DNA of 64,000 nt, from NCBI GenBank assembly GCA_900753315.1, contig CAADYP010000001.1, positions 32,705 through 96,704 of the forward strand, written 5' to 3'. Origin of the DNA: Clostridia bacterium. GTDB taxonomy: Bacteria; Bacillota; Clostridia; Christensenellales; UBA1242. A model generated the notes under the pieces. The model worked only from the letters and a program-made list of their open reading frames with translations. It did no database searches and was not told the DNA's origin. A program made the position numbers and the translations under genes. This document shows, in pieces, positions 18,962-28,174 of the stretch (its first letter is position 1; the number at the start of each line of letters is the position of its first letter).

Positions 18962-18990
18962 TTGACAAAAAACTTTGTTTAGGGTAGAAT
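18962..18990 (+). promoter_or_regulatory. Sigma-A promoter of rpmF
   Basis: TTGACA and TAGAAT are separated by 17 bases. The leader to rpmF is about 63 bases. Confidence 0.75.
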
Positions 18991-19059
18991 AAACAAGCAA
19001 GAAAAAGATTTAATAGAAATATTTGATATTTCTTTAAGAAAACTAAAAGGAGAATTGAA

Positions 19060-19254
19060 ATGGCTGTTCCAAAGGGTAAAGTCTCAAAACAGAGAAGAAA
19101 TACAAGAAATTCTGCAAACTTTAAGGCAGAAGCACCAACACTTGTAGAGTGTCCAAAATGTCACGAACTCAAAAAGCCTCATACAGTTTGCAAAAATTGC
19201 GGAACTTACAAAGGCAAAACTGTTGTTGAAGACAAGACAAAAAAGAGTAAATAA
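19060..19254 (+). CDS. rpmF: 50S ribosomal protein L32 (zinc-binding form)
   Basis: This 64-residue basic protein begins AVPKGKVSKQRRNTRNS, the L32 signature. It has two CxxC pairs (CPKCH and CKNC), so it is the zinc-containing C+ form. L32 sits in the large ribosomal subunit near the peptidyl-transferase region. It has a strong AAGGAG site and its own promoter. The DUF177 (yceD) gene that usually precedes rpmF is not present. Confidence 0.97.
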   Translation: MAVPKGKVSKQRRNTRNSANFKAEAPTLVECPKCHELKKPHTVCKNCGTYKGKTVVEDKTKKSK

Positions 19255-19264
19255 TTAACCAAAA

Positions 19265-19293
19265 AACACTTCAAATTTTGAGGTGTTTTTTTA
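19265..19293 (+). terminator. Rho-independent terminator after rpmF
   Basis: The stem AACACTTCAA pairs with TTGAGGTGTT and is followed by seven T. Confidence 0.85.
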
Positions 19294-19350
19294 TGTCATT
19301 TTTACGAATAGACTTTTGAAGAATTTTATTGGTGTTTTGTCCGTATTCTT

Positions 19351-19380
19351 TTGACTTTTGGTGCTATTTTTTGGTATATT
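19351..19380 (+). promoter_or_regulatory. Sigma-A promoter of plsX-rnc-smc-ftsY
   Basis: TTGACT and TATATT are separated by 18 bases. The start near 19387 leaves a leader of about 100 bases before plsX. No FapR-type inverted repeat was noticed. Confidence 0.6.
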
Positions 19381-19485
19381 AATAATGTTTTAATATATAA
19401 AAGACAAAATTTGCTTTTGTGACTTTTATCTTTTGGTTTGATTTTGACAAATGAAGTTTGAAAAAATATATTTTTGAGGTGAAAT

Positions 19486-20502
19486 ATGAAAGTTGTTGTT
19501 GACGCTTTTGGCGGAGATAATGCTCCACTTGAAGTTGTTGAAGGTGCAGTTATGGCAGTCAAACAAAACAAAGACTTGACTGTTGTTTTGACTGGAGATG
19601 AAACAAAAATAAAAGAAATTTTGAAGGACAGAACTGAAAGAATTGAAATTGTAGATGCAAAAGATGTCATCACAAACGATGATGTCCCAACACTTGCTAT
19701 CAGACAAAAGAAAGATTCTTCAATGGTTAGAGCGTTTGACTTGCTCAAAGAAAATGATGATGTCATTGGACTTGTGTCTGCGGGAAGCACCGGGGCTGTT
19801 TTGTCAGGCGTAATCATGAAAATCGGCAGAATCAAAGGTATTTCTAGACCAGCACTTTGTCCAATCTTGCCTACTATTGTGGACGGAAGGAGTGTTGTTA
19901 TTTGTGACTGCGGAGCAAATGTTGATTGTAAGAGTGAAAACTTGCTTCACTTTGCAATTATGGCATCTGTGTTTTATTCAATCACAAATGGTGTTGAAAA
20001 TCCAAAAGTTGCACTTTTGAATAATGGTGCGGAAGAACACAAGGGCAATGAACTTACAAAGACGACTTATCCTCTTATGAAAACCCTTCCAATCAATTTT
20101 GTGGGGAATGTTGAAGCGAGAGAAGTTATGTCAGGAAATGTTGATGTCATTGTTACTGATGGTTTTGCAGGAAATGTCCTCTTGAAGAGTGTTGAGGGCA
20201 CTGCAAAAGCAATGTCTCAAATGCTTAAAAAAGATGCAAAGAAAAATGTTTTTCACATGCTTGGTGCTTTGATGATGGGAAAATTTAATGGACTCAAAAA
20301 CAAAATGGATATGGACAAGTATGGTGGAGCGCCATTCTTGGGTTGCAAAAAACTTGTTGTCAAAACTCATGGCTCTGCAAACAGAGAAAACTTCAAAAAC
20401 ACAATCTTGCAAGTTGTTAAGCTTTACGAAAACAAGATGAACGAAAAAATTGAAGCGATGGTTGGTGAAATGACTCAAAAAATCGAGGTTGGCAATGATT
20501 GA
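19486..20502 (+). CDS. plsX: Phosphate acyltransferase PlsX
   Basis: PlsX makes acyl phosphate from acyl-ACP for the first step of phospholipid synthesis (PlsX-PlsY route). The 338-residue protein has VVVDAFGGDNAPLEVVEGA at the start, a GLVSAGSTGAVLSG motif near residue 97 and the VTDGFAGNVLLKSVEG motif near 222. ATG 19486 is preceded by GAGGTG. Its end overlaps the rnc start by eight bases. The fab and acpP genes that often sit between plsX and rnc are missing here. Confidence 0.95.
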   Translation: MKVVVDAFGGDNAPLEVVEGAVMAVKQNKDLTVVLTGDETKIKEILKDRTERIEIVDAKDVITNDDVPTLAIRQKKDSSMVRAFDLLKENDDVIGLVSAGSTGAVLSGVIMKIGRIKGISRPALCPILPTIVDGRSVVICDCGANVDCKSENLLHFAIMASVFYSITNGVENPKVALLNNGAEEHKGNELTKTTYPLMKTLPINFVGNVEAREVMSGNVDVIVTDGFAGNVLLKSVEGTAKAMSQMLKKDAKKNVFHMLGALMMGKFNGLKNKMDMDKYGGAPFLGCKKLVVKTHGSANRENFKNTILQVVKLYENKMNEKIEAMVGEMTQKIEVGND

Positions 20503-21115
20503 AAATAAGATTGGATACAAATTTAAAGATAAAAAAATCCTTCAAAGAGCATTGACTCACCCTTCAAAATCAAAAGAAAATTATCAAAGATTGGAATTTT
20601 TGGGTGACTCTATATTAAATTTTTTGGTTGGAGAATATTTGTTTAAACATTGTGACAAGCAAGAGGGAGAACTTACTGTTTTGCGTGCTCATTATGTGTC
20701 AGAAGATCACTTGGCAGAATGTTTTGATGAAATGAATTTGTCAGAAGATGTTATTGTTGGCAAAAGCTTGAACAACGAAATCACTGCTGCAATCAAAGGA
20801 GATATTGTTGAGTCAATCATTGCAGGAATTTATTTGGATGGTGGGCTTGACGATGCAAGAGAATTTATTGTTGGGAAACTTCATATTGAAGAGTTTGAAG
20901 ATGCAAAAAATGACAACTATAAATCTCAACTTCAAGAACTCGTGCAAGCAAATTTCAAATGCACAATGAAATATGAGACTGAAAAAGTTGATGACTATTT
21001 TGAAGCAAAGTTTTATATGGACGAAGATTTGATTTCTGTCGGCTATGGAAAGGATAAAACAAAGGCAGAACAAAACTGTGCTTATGTGGCTTTGAATAAG
21101 TTGTTTGTAGACTAA
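20495..21115 (+). CDS. rnc: Ribonuclease III
   Basis: RNase III cuts double-stranded RNA, including rRNA precursors. The 206-residue protein carries the nuclease signature RLEFLGDSILNFLVGEYLF (about 34-52) with the conserved Glu/Asp cluster, a second acidic motif in KGDIVESIIAGIYLDGG and a C-terminal double-stranded RNA-binding domain (about 140-205). The frame opens at TTG 20489, but ATG 20495 has a GAGG site at good distance. It overlaps plsX and is followed by smc after 47 bases, the common plsX-rnc-smc-ftsY order. Confidence 0.95.
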   Translation: MIENKIGYKFKDKKILQRALTHPSKSKENYQRLEFLGDSILNFLVGEYLFKHCDKQEGELTVLRAHYVSEDHLAECFDEMNLSEDVIVGKSLNNEITAAIKGDIVESIIAGIYLDGGLDDAREFIVGKLHIEEFEDAKNDNYKSQLQELVQANFKCTMKYETEKVDDYFEAKFYMDEDLISVGYGKDKTKAEQNCAYVALNKLFVD

Positions 21116-21162
21116 AAGTTATACAAATATAACTTTAAAATATACAAGGTGGAAAAGAAATT

Positions 21163-24100
21163 ATGTATTTTAAAAAGATTGAAATGATTGGTTTTAAATC
21201 ATTTGCAGACAGAACTGTCATTGAATTTAATGGCGGGTTTACTGCGATTGTTGGACCTAATGGTTGCGGAAAAAGTAACGTATCAGATGCTATTCGCTGG
21301 GTGCTTGGTGAACAAAGTGCCAAGTCTTTGCGTGGCGATAATATGCAAGACGTCATCTTTAAAGGAACTGAAAAAAGAAAGAGTTTGTCTTATTGTGAAG
21401 TTACTTTGACTTTTGACAACACAGACAGATTTTTCAACATTGCTTATGATGAATTGTCTATCACTAGAAAACTCTACCGCTCTGGCGAAAGTGAATATCA
21501 AATCAACAAAAACACTTGTCGTTTGCGTGATATTACTGACCTTTTGTTTGATAGTGGTATCGGTAAAAATGGTTATTCAGTTATTGGACAAGGAAAGGTT
21601 AGTGAAATTGTTGATGAAAAGCCAGAAGAACGCCGAACAATGTTTGAAGAAGCTGCTGGAATTGCAAAATTTAAGTCAAGAAAGGACGAAGCAGAAAGAA
21701 AACTTGAAAGAACAAGAGATAATTTGGTTCGTATTGATGATATTAGAAGCGAAATTGACCGCCAAATGGGACCTCTTCGCAAACAGGCTGAAGACGCAAA
21801 GAAATACCTTGAATATAAGGGACAACTTAAAGATTTGGAAGTCAATGCCTATGTTTATCAATATGAAAATGCAAATGTCGTAAAAGACCAAATCAAGGCA
21901 AAATTGCAGGCCATTGATGAAGAATTGTCTGCAAGACAAACTGACCTTGAAAATATCACGAGAGAATATGCGGAAGCGATGGACAAACTTTCTGCTTATG
22001 ACAAAGAGATTGCCTCTCTCAATGACCAACTTTTGAAATTGACTGTTGAACTTGAAAAGCAGGAAGGCGAAACAAAGGTTGCAAGAGAACGTATCAACTT
22101 CACTCAAAAAGAAAATGACAGAATCAATCTTGACTTGACAAACGCACAAATTGTTATTGAAAACTGTGACGAGCAAGAAAAGAACAAATCTGAAGAACTT
22201 GCAGGACTTCAAGAAAGACTTAAAGTTTTAAATTCTACATATGAAAACCTTTCAAATAAACATCTTCAAATTGTTGATGAAATGTCTTTGAGTGAAACTG
22301 AAGCAGGACAATCTCAACAAAAGATTATTGAAACTTTGGGTTCTCTTTCTGATGTAAAGAGCAATGTTTCAAGACTTGAAACAGAAAGAAGTTTGCTTAT
22401 TCAAAACAAAGAGAATTTGGCAAAGAGTTTGAAAGATGTTGAAGCAAAAATTCAAGCATTGCAACAACTTAAAAATACAAATCAAACAAACATATACAAT
22501 GCAAAACAAGAATTTGATAAAGTAAGAAAAGAACAGGAAGAAATTTCTGGGCGTATTTTTGTTGCGACAAAAGATATATCCGAAATGGAAAATGAAAAGG
22601 CTAACATAACAACTCAGGTCAAGGTTTATGAAAACAGAAGAAAACTTTTGACAGAAATGCAGGCAGAATATGAGGGGTATGCACAAAGCGTAAGAAAAAT
22701 ATTGAAGGAAAGTGAGAAAAATTCTGCTTTTAACAGCAAAATGGTTGGCGTTTTGGCATCTCTTATCAAAGTCCCTGCTCAATATGAAACAGCGATTGAA
22801 GTTGCTCTTGGAAATGCTGTTCAAAACATTGTCACTTACAACGAAGACGGTGCAAAAGATTTGATTTCTTATCTCAAGGAAAACAAGTTTGGTCGTGCAA
22901 CTTTTCTTCCTATCAGCAGTATGAGAAGAAGAGATATGGACGAAAGAATGGTTACTGGAAAGAAAGGTGTTTTTGGCGTTGCTAGCAAACTTATTTCATA
23001 CGACAAGAAAATTGACAATGTTGTAAGCAATTTGCTTGGTGGAACGGTTATTGTTGACACTTTGGCGACTGCTGTTGATTTGGCTAGAGATAACAAATTT
23101 TCATTTAAGATTGTCACTCTTGAAGGTGATGTGGTTAGCACACAAGGTTCTCTTACTGGTGGTAGTAAAAAGAGTGAAATTGTAAACCTTATTTCTCGTC
23201 AAAGAGAGATTGAGACTTTGGCAAATGAGATTGAAGTTTTAAACAACAAAGAATATGAATTGAAAAACAAAATTGACTATCTCAAAGTGGATTTGAGTGC
23301 GTCCAAAACTAAAGAAAAAGCCGCTCTTGACCAAAAGAATGAACTTGAAATCAAACTTGCAAAAGAGCAAGAGAAACTTGAAGCAATGAATCAAGATTTG
23401 GCAGAACTTGAAGATGAAAAGAAAGTTTATGATATGGAAAAAACTTCTGTTGAAAACAAACTTAAACTCATTGAACAAGATTTGTCACAAACAAACATGG
23501 TTCAAAACGCTTTGAGTGGAAACAAAGAAGATGCGGACATTCTTGTTAAACAAAAACAAGAAAGATATAATCAAATCAGAAAAGAGAGAGATGACATTGT
23601 AAACAACATGACAATTGTTAAAGTTGATATTGCATCATGTGAAGCAAAAATCAAGGCTTTGGATGATGAATTGAACAGAATTTTGCTTGAAAAAGACAAA
23701 CAAATTTCAAATATCGAATCTTTGAAGTCTCATTTGGCTGAAAACGAAAAATTTATCGCAAGTGCAGAAGAGATGATAAGAATTCAAATCGAAAATGCAA
23801 AACCATCTCTTGCTAAAGACAATTTGCAAAAAATCAGAAAAGACAGAGAAAATCTTGAAAACAGCAAGGTTGCAATCTCTTCAAATATCAAGAAACTTGA
23901 TGATAGCAAGACGGTTACTATGGAAGAAATTGCAAAAGTAAACGACAAGAAGTATCGTGAAGAAGCAAACTTAACAAAAGTTGATACCGAACTTGAAACT
24001 ATGCAAGAACGTATCTATGAAGAGTATAGTTTGACTTATGGCGGATGTTTGGAATTTAAACGTCCAGACTTTGAAATCAAAGAAGCACTTATTTCAATCA

Positions 24101-24750
24101 ACAAACTCAAAAAGGATATTTCTGCTTTGGGTTATGTCAATGTCCATGCTATTGAAGATGTTTCAACACTTTTGGAAAGATATAATGATATGACAACTCA
24201 AGCTGATGATTTGAGAAAAGCTGAAGATGATTTGGTGAAGATTATTAAAGATTTATCAGGCGAAATGCTTACAAAATTTAATGATGAATTCCAAAAAATC
24301 AATGACAGTTTCAAGGTCGTATTTAGAGAATTGTTTGGTGGCGGAAATGCTAGATTGGAACTTACAGAAGCGGAAGACCCACTTAATGCTGGTGTTGAAA
24401 TTATGGTTCAACTTCCTGGTAAGGCCGCAAACAAATTGTCACTTTTGAGTGGTGGTGAAAAGACTTTGACGGCAATCGCGCTTTTGTTTGCTATTTTGAG
24501 GCTTAAACCATTGCCATTCTCATTGTTGGACGAAATTGAAGCCGCTCTTGATGATGCAAACATCGAAAGATTTGCTTTGTATTTGAAGAAATTGTCTCAA
24601 AGCACACAATTTATTGTCATCACACACAGAAAGCCAACTATGGAACTTTCTGACAGCTTGTATGGTGTTACAATGGAAGAAAAGGGTGTTTCAAAGATTG
24701 TTTCTGTTAAACTTGCAGATGCTATAAAGCAAGTAGAGCAAGCAAACTAA
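21163..24750 (+). CDS. smc: Chromosome segregation protein SMC
   Basis: SMC is the ATPase of the condensin complex. The 1195-residue length is typical. It has Walker A GPNGCGKSN (about residues 32-40), a first coiled coil (about 170-500), a hinge (about 520-680), a second coiled coil (about 690-1020), and a C-terminal head with LSGGEKTLTAIALLFA and Walker B FSLLDEIEAALDD. Its partners ScpA and ScpB lie at 3.9-5.4 kb. It is co-transcribed with rnc and ftsY; ATG 21163 is preceded by a GGTGG-containing purine stretch. Confidence 0.97.
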   Translation: MYFKKIEMIGFKSFADRTVIEFNGGFTAIVGPNGCGKSNVSDAIRWVLGEQSAKSLRGDNMQDVIFKGTEKRKSLSYCEVTLTFDNTDRFFNIAYDELSITRKLYRSGESEYQINKNTCRLRDITDLLFDSGIGKNGYSVIGQGKVSEIVDEKPEERRTMFEEAAGIAKFKSRKDEAERKLERTRDNLVRIDDIRSEIDRQMGPLRKQAEDAKKYLEYKGQLKDLEVNAYVYQYENANVVKDQIKAKLQAIDEELSARQTDLENITREYAEAMDKLSAYDKEIASLNDQLLKLTVELEKQEGETKVARERINFTQKENDRINLDLTNAQIVIENCDEQEKNKSEELAGLQERLKVLNSTYENLSNKHLQIVDEMSLSETEAGQSQQKIIETLGSLSDVKSNVSRLETERSLLIQNKENLAKSLKDVEAKIQALQQLKNTNQTNIYNAKQEFDKVRKEQEEISGRIFVATKDISEMENEKANITTQVKVYENRRKLLTEMQAEYEGYAQSVRKILKESEKNSAFNSKMVGVLASLIKVPAQYETAIEVALGNAVQNIVTYNEDGAKDLISYLKENKFGRATFLPISSMRRRDMDERMVTGKKGVFGVASKLISYDKKIDNVVSNLLGGTVIVDTLATAVDLARDNKFSFKIVTLEGDVVSTQGSLTGGSKKSEIVNLISRQREIETLANEIEVLNNKEYELKNKIDYLKVDLSASKTKEKAALDQKNELEIKLAKEQEKLEAMNQDLAELEDEKKVYDMEKTSVENKLKLIEQDLSQTNMVQNALSGNKEDADILVKQKQERYNQIRKERDDIVNNMTIVKVDIASCEAKIKALDDELNRILLEKDKQISNIESLKSHLAENEKFIASAEEMIRIQIENAKPSLAKDNLQKIRKDRENLENSKVAISSNIKKLDDSKTVTMEEIAKVNDKKYREEANLTKVDTELETMQERIYEEYSLTYGGCLEFKRPDFEIKEALISINKLKKDISALGYVNVHAIEDVSTLLERYNDMTTQADDLRKAEDDLVKIIKDLSGEMLTKFNDEFQKINDSFKVVFRELFGGGNARLELTEAEDPLNAGVEIMVQLPGKAANKLSLLSGGEKTLTAIALLFAILRLKPLPFSLLDEIEAALDDANIERFALYLKKLSQSTQFIVITHRKPTMELSDSLYGVTMEEKGVSKIVSVKLADAIKQVEQAN

Positions 24751-24764
24751 TATAAGGGGAAATT

Positions 24765-25661
24765 ATGGGATTTTTTAAGAAAATTGGTCAAGCATTAAAG
24801 AAGACTAAAGACGCTTTCAATCGCAAAATTGACGCTCTTTTGAGCCATGGAGAAGTAGATGATGAATTGTTTGACGATTTGACTGATATTTTGATTTCTT
24901 GTGATATCGGTGTAAAGTCTTCACTTGAAATTGTTGAAGAATTGAGAACATCTTGCCATAAGAAAAAAATAAGAAGTGCAGAAGGTGTAAAGGTAGAATT
25001 GAAAGCGATTATTGCTCAATATTTTAACGATGCACCAGAAATTGATATTCAATATCCAGCCATTATCACAATTATTGGAGTAAATGGAGTTGGGAAAACT
25101 ACAACAATTGGAAAGATGGCAAACTATTTCAAGAACCAAAAGAAGAGTGTGACTTTGGTCGCAGGGGATACATTTAGAGCTGCTGCGTCTTCACAATTGA
25201 CAGAATGGGCAAATAGAACAAAAACACGAATTATTAAACATGCAGAAGGTGCAGATGCCGCTGCTGTCGTGTTTGATGGAATCTCAAGTGCGAAGGCTAA
25301 CAAAACTGATGTTTTGCTCGTGGATACTGCAGGAAGATTGCATACAAAAACAAACTTGATGGAAGAACTTAAAAAAATTGAAAAAATCATTGACAGAGAA
25401 TATCCAGATGCTCACAAATATAACCTTATAGTTTTGGATGCAACAACTGGGCAAAATGCATTATCTCAAATCAATGCTTTTGATGAGTATTGCAACATTG
25501 ATGGAATTGTGCTAACAAAACTTGATGGGACTGCTAAAGGTGGTGTGATTATTGCCATTGAAAAAGAATATCGTTTGCCGGTTGTGTTTGTTGGGACTGG
25601 CGAAAGTGTTGAAGATTTGGAAAAATTTAACCCCAAAGATTTTGTTGACAATTTGTATTAA
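24765..25661 (+). CDS. ftsY: Signal recognition particle receptor FtsY
   Basis: FtsY is the SRP receptor GTPase that delivers ribosomes making membrane proteins to the translocon. The 298-residue protein is almost only the NG domain: it lacks the long acidic N-terminal region of enterobacterial FtsY. G motifs are seen as GVNGVGKTT (about 106-114), DTFRAAA, DTAGRLHTK and TKLDGTAKGG. It begins 14 bases after smc with a GGGG-type site and ends the operon. A palindrome and a terminator follow. Confidence 0.96.
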   Translation: MGFFKKIGQALKKTKDAFNRKIDALLSHGEVDDELFDDLTDILISCDIGVKSSLEIVEELRTSCHKKKIRSAEGVKVELKAIIAQYFNDAPEIDIQYPAIITIIGVNGVGKTTTIGKMANYFKNQKKSVTLVAGDTFRAAASSQLTEWANRTKTRIIKHAEGADAAAVVFDGISSAKANKTDVLLVDTAGRLHTKTNLMEELKKIEKIIDREYPDAHKYNLIVLDATTGQNALSQINAFDEYCNIDGIVLTKLDGTAKGGVIIAIEKEYRLPVVFVGTGESVEDLEKFNPKDFVDNLY

Positions 25662-25676
25662 AAATTAAAATTATTA

Positions 25677-25710
25677 TTGCATAACACACTATATATTGTG
25701 TATTATGCAA
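25677..25710. repeat. Dispersed palindromic element, copy 1
   Basis: A 34-base near-perfect palindrome starts with TTGCATAACACACTATATA and runs into its imperfect complement. It begins 15 bases after the ftsY stop. A second copy lies at 61491-61520 directly after spoVAE. The two share 19 identical bases when one is read on the opposite strand. Neither has a T-run of its own. Confidence 0.75.
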
Positions 25711-25734
25711 AATAATCAAAGCAAAAACAATAAT

Positions 25735-25766
25735 AAGAAGAAAGAAAAATTTCTTCTTTTTTTATT
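25735..25766 (+). terminator. Rho-independent terminator after ftsY
   Basis: The stem AAGAAGAAA / TTTCTTCTT with a six-base loop is followed by a T-run. It ends the plsX-ftsY transcript, downstream of the palindromic element. Confidence 0.75.
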
Positions 25767-25818
25767 TTGTTTTGAGTCTTTTAACAAGAACATTTGCAAA
25801 AACAATTTTTCATTTTTA

Positions 25819-25848
25819 GTCAAAATTTGACATTATTCTACATATACA
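25819..25848 (+). promoter_or_regulatory. Possible sigma-E-type promoter of sigK
   Basis: GTCAAAAT and CATATACA lie 14 bases apart, resembling the -35 and -10 of mother-cell sigma-E promoters. No good sigma-A pair precedes sigK. In Bacillus sigK is first read by sigma-E. Confidence 0.4.
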
Positions 25849-25866
25849 AAAATCATAGGAGTGTTT

Positions 25867-26577
25867 ATGGTTTTTGAAAGTTTTGCATATTTTTTCAGTC
25901 GTATTTGTGTGTTTACAAATTATATTAATACCGCACAAGGTTTCCCTAAACCATTGTCCTTGGAAGAAGAAAAACAAGAGTTTGAAAAAATGAAAAAAGG
26001 TAATATGAAAGCAAGAGAAAAACTTATTAGCCACAATTTGAGACTTGTGGCACACATTGTCAAGAAATATACAAACTCACTTGAAGCAGATGATTTGTTG
26101 TCAGTGGGGACAATTGGACTCATTAAGGCGATTGATACATTTGATTATGACAAAAAGGTTCAGCTTTCCACCTATGCGGCAAGGTGTATAAACAATGAAA
26201 TTTTGATGCTAATCCGTGCGAACAAAAAACACAAAAACGTTGTTTCTCTCAACAGTCTTACTTCAAATAATGAAGATGACAAGGATTTGGAACTTAAAGA
26301 TGTTTTATCATCTGATGACGAAGAGATTTTTGTGCAGGTAGAGCAAAACTTAATGATTCAAAAAATAAAAAAAATAATAACTGAAAAACTCGACAAAAGG
26401 GAACAGGCAGTCGTAAAATTGAGATATGGTATTGACTGTGACAAGGCTTACACACAGAAAGAAGTCGCGACCAAATTGGGTATTTCCAGGTCATATATTT
26501 CTCGAATTGAAAACAAAACTTTGAAGATTATCAAAGACGAATTCGACAAGGATGAGATGACAAAAGAAAAAATCTAA
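25867..26577 (+). CDS. sigK: Sporulation sigma factor sigma-K (pro-sigma-K)
   Basis: This 236-residue sigma-70 family protein drives late mother-cell genes. The hydrophobic N-terminal pro-sequence (MVFESFAYFFSRICVFTNYI, then FPKPLS) aligns with Bacillus pro-sigma-K, which SpoIVFB cuts around residue 20. Region 2 shows NLRLVAHIVKKY and DLLSVGTIGLIKAIDTFDYD, with TYAARCINNEILMLIR. Region 4 has TQKEVATKLGISRSYISRIENK. The gene is continuous: no skin-type element interrupts it. ATG 25867 follows an AGGAG site; a GTG at 25861 is less likely. The SpoIVFB protease is encoded at 5.6 kb. Confidence 0.93.
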   Translation: MVFESFAYFFSRICVFTNYINTAQGFPKPLSLEEEKQEFEKMKKGNMKAREKLISHNLRLVAHIVKKYTNSLEADDLLSVGTIGLIKAIDTFDYDKKVQLSTYAARCINNEILMLIRANKKHKNVVSLNSLTSNNEDDKDLELKDVLSSDDEEIFVQVEQNLMIQKIKKIITEKLDKREQAVVKLRYGIDCDKAYTQKEVATKLGISRSYISRIENKTLKIIKDEFDKDEMTKEKI

Positions 26578-26606
26578 AAAATTTTAAATTTTTTGGTCGA
26601 TTTTGC

Positions 26607-26635
26607 TTGACAGGATTTTTGACAAATTTTAATAT
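26607..26635 (+). promoter_or_regulatory. Probable sigma-A promoter of the DAC-like gene
   Basis: TTGACA and TAATAT are separated by 17 bases. The leader is about 95 bases, ending in a strong AAGGAGG site. Confidence 0.5.
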
Positions 26636-26735
26636 AATTATATATATAAAATTATAACTTAATTTTGATTGTTTGTTGAAAATTGGTGTGATTTTTGTGT
26701 TTTTGTTGTAGCAATAAACTTGCAAGGAGGGGATT

Positions 26736-28094
26736 ATGGAAAAGAAAGAATTTTACGATATTGTTGGAAAGTTGATTGTGCCCCTTTTTACTGGTTCGTT
26801 TTTGGCTGGAGAAATTGAATCTTCATCTAGAGATTTGGAAGTTGCTCTTGGAAAAACAAATTCTGTTTTGTTGAAACCTAGCAAAATGGATGATTATCGT
26901 ATCATTCTCAAGCGTGGACAAGCCTTTAAGTCTTTTGAAGTGAACCTTATCCGTTCGATAATTCATGAGATTAACGAACTCTCAAATTTGAATATTCAAG
27001 ACAAAATGTATTTGAACAAACTTCAAAACATGGCGATTGAGAAAGCGTTGATTGAAAGCATCACTGACAGTGGAACAGAGACTATTTTGGGGATAATCAA
27101 TGGGCTTGAAAAGTGGGCATCAAGAACATATGAAGGTGAGACTGTAAAACTTGGAATTATGGTCAATCTTGGCATTAATGCAGATGGTGTAAATGATGTA
27201 AATTATCAAGATGTTATTGGAAGTGATTTTTTTGCTCTTTTTACTGATGGGGTATCATCTTTTGTTGAATTTGACAAAAATGGAGCAATGCTTGGATATA
27301 TAAATTTGAAAAATCCTAAAAACTGCCCTACTGTTTCTCCATATATCTATGACCGTTTGGCAAGAGTATGCAATGACAAGCGAGTTGGTATTGTTTTGAC
27401 AGAGAAAGGAGACATTTTGGTTTTCTTTGCAAGACAACTCATTTTTGCAAAGAGAAATGGAAATTGGTGTGTTTATTCACACGAAGAAGTCATCAGGCTT
27501 TTGTATAATAATGTTTCTTACACTGCAAAGCAAATTCGCCGTGCAATCTACAACACCGCACTTGACTGCTCATTCTTCTACAAGGGTGCATGTTTGGTTT
27601 ATATCAACAAGGATAAAACCATGGATGCATTGAATCACATTGATGCTGCAGACATCATTTCAGAAGAGCATTTTGAGATGAAAAAACAGCTTGAACTTGA
27701 AGAAGCAGAAAAACTTTACAACATTGGCAATGCGAATAAAATTATTGAAAAATTTAGTATGTCATATGAAGATTTTTTAAATCAAAATCATTACACAAAA
27801 ACGATGGCAATAAGAAAAATTGTTGGTGGGAAAAAGTTGTTCGAACTTGACAGAAAACTCATTGAAGAGATGACTTCTGTTGATGGTGCGACAATCGTTG
27901 ACCATGATGGAACAATAATCTCTGTTGGTGCGATTATAAAAATCGAGGCCGGTAGTCGTGGAGGTGGTCGTTTGGCTGCAACAACAACAATGGCAAAATA
28001 TGGCGTTGCAATAAAGGTTTCTCAAGACGGAATTATGCAAGGATTTTCAGTTGATAAACAAGGGAAAGTAAAGCAAATTTTCAATGTAGGTTAA
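26736..28094 (+). CDS. Divergent diadenylate-cyclase-like (DisA_N / DAC) protein with N-terminal sensor-like region
   Basis: This 452-residue soluble protein has a C-terminal ~110-residue region resembling a DAC (DisA_N) domain, which makes cyclic di-AMP. SVDGATIVDHDGTIISVGA matches the DGA motif and GGGRLAATTTMAKYGVAIKV takes the place of the usual GTRHRAA motif. The key Arg-His-Arg triad is therefore not conserved, so activity is uncertain. The preceding part (about 120-330) is a mixed alpha/beta region of the sort found before DAC domains and suspected to be a sensor; it contains GVSSFVEFDKNG and GIVLTEKGDILVFFAR. There is no membrane segment. The call is by pattern only and could be wrong in detail. 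Confidence 0.55.
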   Translation: MEKKEFYDIVGKLIVPLFTGSFLAGEIESSSRDLEVALGKTNSVLLKPSKMDDYRIILKRGQAFKSFEVNLIRSIIHEINELSNLNIQDKMYLNKLQNMAIEKALIESITDSGTETILGIINGLEKWASRTYEGETVKLGIMVNLGINADGVNDVNYQDVIGSDFFALFTDGVSSFVEFDKNGAMLGYINLKNPKNCPTVSPYIYDRLARVCNDKRVGIVLTEKGDILVFFARQLIFAKRNGNWCVYSHEEVIRLLYNNVSYTAKQIRRAIYNTALDCSFFYKGACLVYINKDKTMDALNHIDAADIISEEHFEMKKQLELEEAEKLYNIGNANKIIEKFSMSYEDFLNQNHYTKTMAIRKIVGGKKLFELDRKLIEEMTSVDGATIVDHDGTIISVGAIIKIEAGSRGGGRLAATTTMAKYGVAIKVSQDGIMQGFSVDKQGKVKQIFNVG

Positions 28095-28174
28095 TATCTG
28101 AGAATTAAAATTAAACTATAAAAAATGTAATGTATAATAATGTTAAAAACTTAAAAAGCTTATATAAACCATAA

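Noticed and set aside
25867..26577. Possible skin-type element in sigK
   Set aside because: The sigK frame is continuous, with regions 2 and 4 intact and no recombinase nearby.
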